Of a stretch of 64,000 nucleotides of DNA, positions 34,098 to 45,508 are shown one piece after another. Position 1 is the stretch's first letter; each line of letters begins with the position of its first letter. Where the stretch lies: assembly GCA_025201365.1 (NCBI GenBank), contig JAIXMF010000001.1:2852001-2916000 (forward strand). Direction: 5' to 3'. Below the pieces are notes generated by a model. That model had not been told where the DNA came from. It worked only from the letters and a program-made list of their open reading frames with translations, and searched no databases. This stretch comes from Syncephalis plumigaleata (Eukaryota > Zoopagomycota > Zoopagomycetes > Zoopagales > Piptocephalidaceae). The position numbers and the translations under genes were made by a program.

Positions 34098-35666
34098 ATG
34101 TCTGACGATGACCGACAGGATGAATTCTTGAGCGATCTTGAAGATGATGGTGACTTCCAACCACTTGAGCCTAGTCTACGTAATGTACTAGATCAAGAGT
34201 CGCTACAATGGATATTTGTTGGTGGTAAGGGCGGTGTTGGTAAAACGACAAGTAGGCAAGTTATTACTCTCTATACAAGAAGCTTGAATAAGCAGAAATG
34301 GCTAACCTCTATCTATCTGTCTATCTATCTGTTTATCTATCTGTTTATCTTCTTTCCCGTTTACAGTTGTAGTTTGGCTGTACAATTGGCCAAAGTACGT
34401 CCCAGTGTACTACTTATCTCGACAGATCCTGCCCATAATTTATCGGATGCATTTGGACAGAAATTCGGTAAAGATCCACTACTAGTCAATGGATTTGAGA
34501 ATCTTTACGCTATGGTAAATAACACTGGGATACTTTTTTAGCTGTTAGTTAGCTAATGAATTGATTATGGTCATAATTAGGAAATCGATCCTACTGGTAC
34601 TATTCAAGAGATGCTTGATTCATGTATGTTTACACATTTACCATTAATTTCACGATTGATCAGTGTAGCATTACTGACACGATCATGTACACCTATGTAT
34701 AAATAGCGGAGGGTGGTGCTATGAGTGCTATGATGCAAGACTTGGCCTTTGCCATTCCTGGTGTTGACGAGGCAATGGGTTTTGCCGAGGTAATGAAGTA
34801 AGTTGGAATGATAGCTAGTTAGCGTGTATTCTCTTCGTTTATATCTAATAATTGATCGTATGTTTCCTATTATCTACCTCTACTAGATTGGTAAAATCAA
34901 TGGAGTACTCGGTAATCGTATTTGATACGGCACCCACCGGTCATACACTTCGTTTCCTTTCATTCCCGGCTGTATTGGAGAAGGCACTCGCTAAAGTATC
35001 ACAGCTAAGTGGTCGATTTGGACCGATGCTTCAACAGGCGAGTATACACATCATTGCATATATGTTTGTATGTATATATATATATGTTTATTAACTTGAT
35101 ATACATTAGATGAGTGGTATGATGGGTTTGAACCCACAAGAGGATATGTTCGGTAAACTTGAGGGTATGAGAGCGGTCATTACCGAAGTAAACAATCAAT
35201 TTAAAGATCCAGTAAGTATACTAGATAATACGTATTATTGACATTTACTAATATGACATCCTCATTGTTAGGATAAAACCACATTCATCTGTGTTTGTAT
35301 TTCCGAATTCTTATCACTCTACGAAACAGAGCGTATGATTCAGGAGTTGACCACTTATGGCATTGATACGCATAATATCATTGTGAATCAACTGCTATTT
35401 CCACGTAAAGGTATTGCTGCTATTCTATATATGAAAGGTTATACATGCTAACGCTATCTCTATCAAATATCCTTTGTATAGATACCAATTGTGAACAATG
35501 TACAGTGCGACATAAGATGCAGGCCAAATACTTGGAACAGATCTATGATTTGTACGAGGATTTCCATATCATCCGATTGCCATTGCTAACCAAGGAGGTG
35601 CGTGGTGTAGAGGACATTTCAGAATTCTCCGAAATGCTTGTTGTGCCATTTGAACCAAAAGATTAG
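34098..35666 (+). CDS. GET3: GET3 / ASNA1 tail-anchored-protein targeting ATPase
   Basis: Cytosolic ATPase that hands tail-anchored membrane proteins to the Get1/2 receptor of the ER. Motifs: [13 protein letters not shown] (deviant P-loop), [30 protein letters not shown] (switch I), [18 protein letters not shown] (A-loop), [28 protein letters not shown], and [12 protein letters not shown] with the CxxC zinc motif of the dimer interface. Ends PFEPKD. About eight exons. The first intron (34256-34366) is GC-AG: exon end AGTAG|GCAAGT and acceptor TTTACAG restore [13 protein letters not shown], while the nearby GT donor would break the frame. All joins are in frame; length normal. Confidence 0.95.
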
Positions 35667-35861
35667 CAATATGTTACGGATGGGATAACTCGTCTCTGGC
35701 ATCACGCTATAATAAACAATTAATGTCAATCAATCAATCAATCAATCAATCAATTAGCCGATTAGCCGATTATTCCTTCGTTTATAATATGGATCGATGC
35801 ACTTGTATACAACATTAATGAGATTTGTTAATTTATTAATCATTTATTAATTAATCATTAA

Positions 35862-37692
35862 TTATTTAGCCAAAGGATTATCAAATGCAAACACAGGTAA
35901 TACATTTTGGATTCGCATTCCAATTCCATCACAAGTTTTCGTATAGGTAATTTCTTGGACTTTCTTGATCGTAGAACGAATGTACGGCTCGATCGTGGCG
36001 TATATCTTTTGCTTGATTATCTCCTTCTTCTGAGCCAGATACATACCAATACTGCTACAAGTGCCTGGTGCCGAGGCAACCTCCCGTTGTATCGACTGGA
36101 CGAGCGCGGGATTCACGTCAAGTCCATGCTGATTACGACGCCATTGTGCAATCTGTTCAGCGGGCCACATGATGATCGAGGTTCCCGTTTGTACCGTTTG
36201 CCGGGCCAGCCTACGCACGAGTGGCATCTCCGGCAGGCTGACACAAGTGGTGATACGTTTGAATGCCGCAATCATACCATTGTAAACCGAGACATATATA
36301 TCCATCATACCAGAACGAATGGTATAGGCTACAATGGCATTGATATCACTTTTGAGCCACGAGCATACTTTGTTCAAAGAACGATTGGCAACATCGCTCG
36401 TGATACTACGCCATCTTGACAGTTTAGCGGCGTTCATCCATGAATTTGAATTATTATTATTATTGCCATTGTTGTTGCTATTAGATCTGAAGTATGAAAA
36501 TGGCGAGAATGCTCGACGTGTATGCTGACGTATTGGGGGCTTGGTGGTGGTGTTCGTGATATATTCGTCGATTTAAAGGTGCGTCTGTTAGTAGCGGTGG
36601 TAGCCGAGCTCTGGCTACTTATTTCGGCATCGATGGTATTCAACGCGTTAGCATCCGCTCCTTGGTTGAGATTGGCCACCATAACTGCCGGTGGCACACT
36701 TGCCAGTTCTTTAAACTTTAGTCGTTCTCGTATACGCTCGATAATACCGAATGAACCATGCTTTATGGCAAAGTCTTTAAATACTTGAATAAACTTAATA
36801 GCAATCGGTTTAACAATACCCGCAATAGTATCAATTAATAATGATAAACTTTTTTCGCGGAAGCTATCAAAGTAGGTGGAATGAATGGCGGCGGGCTATC
36901 GATAGGTTTCGGTGAGGACGGACGCCTAGGAAGGGGAGGTTTGTTGGCATTACTCGCGGTATTAGGCGTAGATGGGAATGCACCAGGTATATTGTTCAAT
37001 GGTGACAGAGGTGACAAGGGAGATGAAGGCGATGAAGGTGACGAGGGTGAAGGAGTGAAGGAAATAAGGAGATGAAGGGGACGATGATGAAGGAGATGAA
37101 GATGGAGAGCTAGAACCGCCACTGAATCGTGGCCAAAATGACGGAAATGACCAACCATTCGCGGCAGAGGTGGTGCTAGCAGATGTAGAGCTAACAGGAC
37201 TAGTAGGAAATGAACCAGGCATCGATCCTCCTTGTGGTTGTGGTTGTCGACGTCGTAGTCTTGTAGCCGGCTGATTGTTATTAGGCGGCGGTGACCGATT
37301 AGCATTAGGTGTCGTGTTTTCGGCGCCATCAGCGAGTGCACCTATAGAATGTCTTGTAGTTTTTCGGGTAGCGTTTGCGCAAATTCAATACCGCCATTGG
37401 TGATGCCCTCCTCCATTTCTTTAAGTAATGGTTCACGCATACCATCCACTACTGCATCAACCTCTTTATTGTAGGCATTACGTGACCATCTGGCCAGTCG
37501 TGATACGACACTTCGTCGGTCTAGATGGACGGTAGACGCTTGTTTACGATCAAGATGAGCTGCCGTGTCTTGTCGCTGATCATCGTGTTGACGAGTCGAA
37601 GTGTCTAGTGAAGTTGAGATCAGTGCCAGCACCGGTGAGACTGTGAAAATAGCGAGGTATGCGACAGCGCGCAGATGCCACATAGCGCACAC
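35862..37692 (-). CDS. secreted helical protein, tandem family member A
   Basis: Unknown family; first of four related genes in a row. A signal peptide (MCAMWHLRAVAYLAIFTVSP) is followed by an N-domain containing AYNKEVDAVVDGMREPLLKE and a Pro/Ser/Gly-rich linker with SMPGSFPTSP and NIPGAFPSTP, and PxxP stretches (PPLPRRPSSP). The helical C-domain holds the family marks: a Cys-containing helix (ITTCVSLPEMPLVRRL), MWPAEQIAQW, and APGTCSSIGMYLAQKK followed by an amphipathic helix; ends FAFDNPLAK. Several (about four) frame breaks interrupt the coding sequence. No stop codons are seen that these do not explain. No enzyme motif seen. Role unknown; export from the cell is the only safe inference. 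Confidence 0.55.
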
Positions 37693-38859
37693 TATTATGC
37701 CACGATGCTGGAAAGAAAAGTGATCGAATTAAGCGTATCAAAGAAGGTGGACGAGAATAAGCTAATGTCGTAATTGTGATGGTTGTTGTTGTTGTTGAAG
37801 TTGACGTCGTCGTGGATGAGGTTGGCGATGTGGATGTTATTGGAGGTGTGTAGATGAAAAAAAAAAGATAGTGTAATAGCGAGATAGCGATGTATTTGAT
37901 GATTGGTCGTACATTTCGTGTACGATGAAGGTATATATAAAAGCATACTGGTCAGCATGGGTTATTCAAGGAACTTCATTAACACAAGGACATTACAACG
38001 TATATAAATGGTGAACACGTTTCTAACTATTCGCTCCATTTGGTAATCGCAGATAATGACAGCTTTACATTTATGCAAATGACTTGTGAAACAACCACGC
38101 CATAGCATGGGCAATTGCACATTCTAGTCAAAAGGAAAAAAAGACCCCGCTTGTTTACAACGTGTTTTCGAATACGCTCCTCGTTGTCAACCTAGTTACT
38201 ATCATTGGTTCCATTTCAAACTAGGGTGATTCGTTGTTCAAGCCGATCAGCTGCTACTGTTGTTTGCTGCTATAACACTCTATTCATTGATAGAATAGTA
38301 AATTAGATGTTTATATACTATATTGACCTTTCTATTAAATAATGAATCGATTGATTGACGTAGAGATCTTGTACATCATGAATGTATTAGGTGAGTGTTA
38401 ATGGAATGATGATGATGATGATAATGAAAGTAGCAGTGAAAAACAATAGGCGATCACGACTATTGCGAATGAGCGTACACACGGACCTTCTTTGTTTCAA
38501 TTGCGCGACACGTTATTCAAGTTGACACACAAAATGGTAAACACAAGTGGTAAACAACGCTGCTTTCCTCAGATTGCCATGTCTCTGAAATGCGTCAACC
38601 GCCCTTACCACCGACAGGCTATTCTACATTAGCATTCGCTAGATTGCCGGTATTGGAGTGCAAACTAGCGAAGCATTTTATCGAATGACAACTACTTTCG
38701 CTGTTAGTATGCAATCCTAGTATTTTCAATCTGCTACATCACACGCTAGATGCTTGACATCATACTAGTATTAAATAGTATACTATAATTTTATTAATAC
38801 AAAAATAAAAATCCAATCATCAACATGATTACCAAGTGTTAAGGAGAAACACGTTCGTG
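37693..38859. other. spacer between family members A and B
   Basis: Promoter region of A and 3' side of B. Contains an AATGATGATGATGATGAT run near 38405. The short ORF at 37695-37958 is Asn-rich and looks noncoding. No gene seen. Confidence 0.4.
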
Positions 38860-40518
38860 CTATGGTAATGCGGCTGCACTTGGATCCACACGAATTAAAT
38901 CAGAGAATACCGGAATGATTTTGTGAATCTTACGACAAAGGTATTTCCGTGTGGCTTTACGACCTTTCCTTTTAAGATCCACGATAATGCTATTCGTGTA
39001 GACTTCCAGGTAGCTGGACATTTGACTGTCTAGCTTCGTAGATATTTCCGTCATTTGCTTCTCGACATTAGCGCATATCTGGGCGGAATTAATATCCTCT
39101 CTAGGACTCGAGGATGATGATGCCGCCGGCTCCTTGCTCAACACGTCCCGTCGATAGGTGTTGAACCAGCCTAGCACCATGTCACTCGGCCAGTTTGCTA
39201 TTTTCGCGCCCATATCGGTCATTGCTTGGTCCACTTCATGTTGTACACTGGTTGCGCGACTTTCCCGCAGAATCTAAGTTGATTCGCGAGGGTGTCGAGC
39301 ACGCCAATATGGATTGTCTTCATGATAATCTCGATAGATGCGCGTACACTACCTTCAACGATTGCATCAACATCAGGATAGATCCAATTGAGTAGTTTAT
39401 CAAGCGCGGCATCAATGACCCTTCGTACCACACCACGTATACCGGTGATGGTCGAGGCTGGCGCGCGTGGTTGCCTATTAGACGAGCTATTGGCTTGATT
39501 ATTATTATTATTGTTGTTGTTGTTGTTTGCATTACTTGATGTTGCCGATGTATCCGAGTTGGTAAGTTCACTCAAGTCCATCGGTACAGCAGTACCAGTT
39601 CTCATGGCATGACGTAGTTGTTCTATTCTATGTGCCTCCGTACCTTGAGCCACACCAGTAACGGCGACAGCGGGTGGAACAACTACCTTTGGCGAAATGC
39701 TTAGTTTCAAATAAACGCGATAGAGGATTAGTTCGGCCGTTGCCTCTGCTATGTCTTCCGTTGTCTTCTTCTGCCACCTTCCCATTACATAGTTGATCGA
39801 TTTGGTGATGGTGGCAACTAGCATGGAATACATGACTGGCTCTGTCGATTCCTCGATTGGTTGCTTCTCGATCGATTTCACCGATCCCGTCTTGATTGAT
39901 CGACGTTTCTTCGTTGATGACGAGGCGATCGTATTCATGGATATGTTATCGGTGGCTCCACTCGATCCCGCTTCATTACCCGGACTATCCCTATGAGCGA
40001 ATGCTTTGGCAAACTTCTCCTTTAGTTTGTACTTGTTCTCGCGCATGCTTTGTACAAATCTACTGCTTTTCCTTTCATCCTTCTTTCTTTGGTTTTTGGG
40101 CAACTTCTTCGGAATACCTAGCACCTCGGTAAGCACATCCTTCAGTATGCTCGGTAACTTTTTTATTAGCTTCCTTTTGATTCGCGTCAAACCCTGTAGA
40201 CATATCTGTATGAGGGATGGACGGGCAGGCTCTAACGCTTGTCCACCATTTGATTGTACTTTTGTATCGGTCCCACAAATCGTGGATACAATCTTCTACG
40301 ATGTTCTAGAGCAACACTAGTAGACGGTACTGCCATGATAGAGGATGCCGCTTTACCCGTGTCGATTGTAGTGTCGATGAGTTGGATGTAGACAATTGAT
40401 CAGCATTCGCATTTAGCTTTCCGTTATGTATGGCACCGAAAACAATAAATAGCTGGGATAATATCAATAGACTGCCTAGACATCCAAGGAGACTGCCTCG
40501 TACGATTCGAGTAAACAT
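38860..40518 (-). CDS. secreted helical protein, tandem family member B
   Basis: Paralogue of A, same strand. Signal peptide RGSLLGCLGSLLILSQLFIV. The N-domain has QKYNQMVDKALEPARPSLI, aligning with A and C (YN, then hydrophobic-Asp, then PxL), and continues KRKLIKKLPSILKDVLTEVL. A long basic, Ser-rich region with a ten-residue poly-Asn tract forms the linker. The C-domain has WIYPDVDAIVEGSVRASIEI, RFCGK, AKIANWPSDMVLGWF (family W-P motif), SAQICANVEKQM (family Cys) and a basic tail KRKGRKATRKYLCRK. About three frame breaks. Function unknown; more Lys-rich than its sisters. Confidence 0.55.
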
Positions 40519-41404
40519 TATTGACGTTGTAATTATCGTGATACTTGCAATTCCAATTAATGAACTAGTACGCGTATCTCGCTTTATAGTGAAGTGTTAA
40601 GAATATTTAATGGCAAACATACGTGTTTCTGAAATAATAGTTGCGATGCGTTAATAAGAGAATAAGTATTGCTTGTAGGGAGGATGGCTGGATGGTTGGA
40701 TGGTTGGCGAAAGAAGAAACAAGGATACTCACGTATAATTGATTGTTCTATTTCGATACTCGAGGACAATGTCTAACCATGTCGTCATTGGGTAACGAAT
40801 GGATTTTCTTTTTTAATGACTTGTATGGTCAGTATTCAACCCTTTCTTACAATAATGTAAAGCGACAACGTGGCTTTATTACGAATTTAGTTATTGACAC
40901 CTTAGCGGGATGTAGACACGTGGTGAATTCTATGTGTACTTCAAGTCTTGTCTGAATTTGGGGTAAATCTTAGAAAGGTCGAATGTAATATTGTTGACGA
41001 GTAATTGAGAAAATAAACTGGGCAATTACACGGAAATGGTCATCAGCTAATAAATGATTACTATACTGAAGATGTCACGGAGTTACAGACGAGAAGTAAG
41101 CAATTTATTGAAATAAGAACATAAGAAGATCATCCTGTGTTCTATCGAAATAAACAGCAATGTACATTTATGGAATCATCAAATTATAATAGGAAAGGTG
41201 GAATAACGAGTAGTTGCACGGAAAAGAATGATAGTATAGTATGAATCCTACTATTGCCCACTAGCTAGAAAGCTATGATATCTAGTGAAAACAAGGGAGA
41301 GATAATACGTTTTAATATTGATATACAAAAAGCGAATAAAACAAATTAGAATTGGTCGGCGAATAGTGATGTAGTCTTATGAATCTTCTGGTATAAGGAT
41401 CTTT
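40519..41404. other. spacer between family members B and C
   Basis: About 890 bp, AT-rich, with no convincing ORF. Contains a short GGATGGCTGGATGGTTGGATGG tract near 40681. Confidence 0.4.
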
Positions 41405-43340
41405 TCAGTACACGCACTGTGTTATGGTACATTTCAGCCGATAGATACAAAATGGCTGCTTCAATAGATTGGTGGTAAATTCATGTAACGGCCTATAGAT
41501 AGCGAGGAGTTTCTCGCGAATTATACCGCACACATCGGGATTACTCTCGACGAGGTTGCGGACCTTCTGGAGTATCGGATTGTTGGAAGTTGCCATACTG
41601 GACGTGCGATACTTTTGTAATGCTGTCTGGCCCGGCCATTGAACGATCTTGCTTCCAAAGTCAAGCATGGTATTTATCTCTGAGCCAAGATCGGGTCGTT
41701 GGAACTTGCCGCAAACTACTATACGTCGCTCTAGCGTATCAGGATAATGTTGTAGAGCAACCAGGGAAATGTGTAAGCGCATTCTTCGTGTGTTGTCGAC
41801 CATCACCTTTATCTCGGGATCCAGCCAGATGAATAGATTGTCCACCGATCGTTCGATAAGACTGCGCAGAATGTTTTTCCTTACACCCATGGCGGCGTAT
41901 ATTTCCTGCATATTGCTTCACGTTGTCGTTGCTGTAGCTGTTGCTGCTGTCGTTGTCTTTCCCTTTGAGCGATCGCCTCGTTGATGGCTTCCAGCTGTTC
42001 GATCTCTTCGGCTTTCAATTGCTCCAGGCGTATTATGTTCGGATAGTACTGGTTCTCCTCCCATTGGGTTCTCTTCTTGGTGTGTGCAACCATGTTATCG
42101 AGTAGAAAGTTGAGCATAAAGTCTTTGAATTGATCATTCCATATAATGATAATTTGATCGATATCAAGCAGGAGTAAGTTTTGAATACAAGTAAAAATGT
42201 AATTGACAAGTTTAAGCAGTTCTCCCCGGCAAGGTTGACCGCTTTCCCTCCTAGCTCTACCGCTTTATCTTTAAGAGCACGACGAGAAAGTTGAGGAGAT
42301 GTGGCAGTTACCATTTGTTGATTGCTACTGCCACTGTCAGCATTCTGTGCGCTTGATTAATCCTAAGTTTTGGTATAGGAGGCCATGTTTTACTTATTCG
42401 ACTAGTAGTACCAGTGTACCTTGTTGTAACGATGAAGATGACGATGAACCAGAGGAGGGAAGATTGTTTGGCGTTGCATTACTTATTGTAGAACCACTGC
42501 TAATGTATTCGATGTAGATGAAGACGAGCTGGACGAACTTGCATTATTTGATGATGTTGTCGATCGTTGTTGTTGTTGTTGCGGTACAGGCGCATTGATT
42601 CGTTGTCCAGGGCGTGGAGGCAATGGAGGCGGTACATCCGCATTGACTTGTTGCTCACGACGTAAAGGCAGTGGAGGTGGCGTGGTAACTTCGGATGGCG
42701 TAGTAGGAAATCCACCCGGCATATGATTACTAGGTGTGACATCAGCTGGTATTCGAAATACTGATGCCACATTGTTTATAACTGAATTGTTCGGTTGTTC
42801 ATTAGGTGTGGTTCTTGCTGGTGTCGTGGAAAATCCACCTGGCATACGATTACTAGGCGTAGCATCGGCCGGTATTTTCCATACTGAGTTCACCTTGTTG
42901 AAAAACAATTGAACCGGTCGTGTGCGATATTCCTCGCCAGGCATGGTACCCCTTGGCGCGATATCCAACAATGCCTCCAAGTATGGCTTGAGTCGTCGAG
43001 GGAATTCAGCGCTCATGTCTTGTTTGAAGATTTTCATCGAAGGCTCCATTTCACGTAAAAGTAATGGTCTGCACACCTCTATCCCTTGATCCAATGCCGA
43101 GTTATACGTTCTACGCATGCTTTTCAGTATATTGTCCGGTGTAGACTGGCCGAGCCTTATCAGATTCCTCAACTGCTCATAGCCAGGCGCACGTCTAGCC
43201 GTATTCCTCACACGACGTGATATACCCGCCCAAAATGTGGCATTAACCGGAACAATGATACCAGGTGTAGAGCATAGCAAAACACCAAAGATGATCGATA
43301 GCAGACTAAGTAGAGATGCGTTAATAAAGCCATGCTTCAT
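41405..43340 (-). CDS. secreted helical protein, tandem family member C
   Basis: Third member. Signal peptide ASLLSLLSIIFGVLLCSTPG. N-domain: RTYNSALDQGIEVCRPLLLR, then FPRRLKPYLEALLDI, matching A and B. The linker carries a 41-residue repeat twice, each with IPADxTPSNxMPGGFxTTP, then Pro-rich PPPLPPRPGQR and poly-Gln/Ser tracts. The C-domain has LFIWLDPEIKVMVDNTRRMR, VVCGKFQRPDLGSEI, SKIVQWPGQTALQKY (W-P motif) and NPDVCGIIREKLL (family Cys), with a Gln-rich coiled coil (RERQRQQQQLQQRQRE) before it. Several frame breaks. The motif MPGGFPTTP is shared with the linker of A, which supports common descent. No known domain recognised. Confidence 0.55.
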
Positions 43341-43759
43341 CGTGAATTCGTAACAAATAGAGATAATAAAAAACTAGGATATTGATGGTATTGAGGAAGG
43401 CGAGAAGAGGATGTGGTATAATATGATATACTAATGGTGATAACAAAGTCTAAGAGGAAATGGTTAACGTTAAAGAACGAGCGGGCTGTGTAACCAAAAA
43501 AGTGAACCATTTCATGTAGACAACGATGTCGGATTGCAGAAAAAATTTGTCGCCATTTTAAACCAAGCGGGGTAGCGCACAATAAACGTGAAAGAAAATG
43601 ATCTGTAAAAGGAAGTGCTCGGATATTGCCACGTTTCCTGCATGGTTACATGTAACTGCTACCACATTCGGGTGAATGACATCAAGATTATTTATTAATA
43701 AGTGTGCATGCGACGTATAGACTTGAACACGACGAGTCTACGTCGGTAAACAGGCACAA
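43341..43759. other. spacer between family members C and D
   Basis: About 420 bp; promoter of C. No gene seen. Confidence 0.4.
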
Positions 43760-44723
43760 TTAGTCGGATAACGCATTGCCGGCCGTAGTATCGGCAACTT
43801 GTTCAAGCTTGCTCTGGTATGGATTAAGCACGCCACTGATACTCGATTCTAATACTCTAGTAATACTGGACCAACTGTCATTTACAACGGTATGCAACCA
43901 TTGACAATCGGTGGGATTCAAGGATCGGCACTGCTCGGTTGATCGTAAGTCGTTGAAACGAGTGACGACCAAGTTTGCGTGATTTGTTGCAACACGTGGT
44001 GAACCGCGCTACGTGCCTGTCGTCGAACGGTCCAGCGTATGAGGAACGACTTGGTCACTGGAATGGCTGGTTTGTTAACGGCATTGCCTTCATTCCTGTC
44101 CGCGTCTTGTGGACCGGCCAGTCATCCACGACATCACTAGGCTTTAGCATGTTGTAAGTAGTTTGACCGGCTACCAATGCCACCGATTGTGACAGCGATG
44201 TCGTCAGTTGGCCAGCAACTGCGTCACAAATACCATTGACATGATCAACGATAGATGATGGCAGTGTCGCGTCATCGTGTTTCGATTGCAATAAACGTTG
44301 TAGAGCAGCGGTGGTGGTATCCGTCATTCGACGAACCAGCGTCATACGTTCCACAGAGGACACGAGTGCCGTAAATAGGGCGCTATAGACTGTTTTAGCG
44401 TAAAAGTTGGCGGGATGGTTGGCCGGTAAGCGAGGACTCGACGGCGGTGACGATGGAACGGACGGCGGTAGATCTATGGACGTCATCTCAGCGGGAAGAG
44501 CACGCGCGAAAAAGTGTATCGACCGAGACTGCGGTACCAATACGGAAGACTGAGCGGCCTCATTAGGATTGGGTAGATGACGTGCCGTGAAGTGAACAAC
44601 ATGTACGGGTAGGATTCTATCGACGGAATTAGCACTTGTTGTTGATGTAACAGGACTGGCATCTACTTTTTTACATAGTGCCACCAGTAGAATTAGATAG
44701 CTTGAAATGACGTAGTGCATCAT
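43760..44723 (-). CDS. secreted helical protein, tandem family member D (short)
   Basis: Fourth and most divergent member, without the long linker. Signal peptide MMHYVISSYLILLVALCKKV. A Pro/Ser-rich segment (LPPSVPSSPPSSPRLP) precedes helices TVYSALFTALVSSVERMTLV and NGICDAVAGQLTTSLSQSV. It retains the W-P motif (SDVVDDWPVHKTRTG) and the family Cys helix (NPTDCQWLHTVVNDSW), ending ADTTAGNALSD. At least one frame break. Start set at 44723, where the signal peptide begins; the frame is open further upstream, but that stretch is GTGT/CACA simple sequence. Confidence 0.5.
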
Positions 44724-45508
44724 TAAATAGAAATGGGGTAACAAGGATAACACACACACGCGCGCACACACACACAGTATAACGTGCAATAAGTGTATTC
44801 GTAATAGTGACGATAATAACAAGAGTGAGTAATAGTAGTAATAGACCTAGTATTAGAATACCAATAATGGAAACAAAAATGTAATAATGAGCATCCGTAA
44901 TAGGATATCCGCTTGTTGCACTCTTTTTATTGCTGGTCTAGTCTATGGCTCACGAGAGTCGGCAGAAGACGCCTTAATGAACACGTGAAATTGAAATAGA
45001 AACCTGTTGTAATTACTATTCTTATGCTGGTTAACAAGGACCCGCGCTAGTTGCGTAACGAACAACTCGCCTGTTCTGGGGTATTGAATTATACTTGCTA
45101 AAAGAAGAAGAGCTAGAAGAGCTAGAAGGGCGAGAAGAGGGCCACTTGTGATTCATGTCATTTCAACATTTGACGCCATGCAACGAGAAGAAAATGCAAC
45201 ACATGCATTTGTATCTTGTTTCTCATTTGGCATAAATGACAACTGTCTACTTGTGCTAATTAAGCGATTGACCTGATGCATGTGAAATAATAGGGCATTC
45301 CTTGTTTGAATAATTGGCAAGGATAGCCATACACAATGGAACATGTTGTACAACATGAAGTTGACGTGAAGTATGGCAATCAATATTTTAATAAAATACT
45401 TCTTTTTCTATCTATACTAGACATCTACCATCATTGATGAAGATGGAGTAGATCATGTCAATAATAATTCAAGAAGAAGCTGTGTCATTATAATATGTGC
45501 AGTCTTAT
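44724..45508. other. spacer between family member D and DAHP synthase
   Basis: Contains a CA/CG dinucleotide run (44750-44775) and AGAAGAGCTAGAAGAGCTAGAAG near 45104. No gene seen. Confidence 0.4.

Noticed and set aside
36835-37341. Alternative 168-aa His/Leu-rich frame in secreted gene A
   Set aside because: Only its last third (IPGAFPSTP onward) resembles family linkers; the first part is an out-of-frame reading of the Pro/Ser linker.
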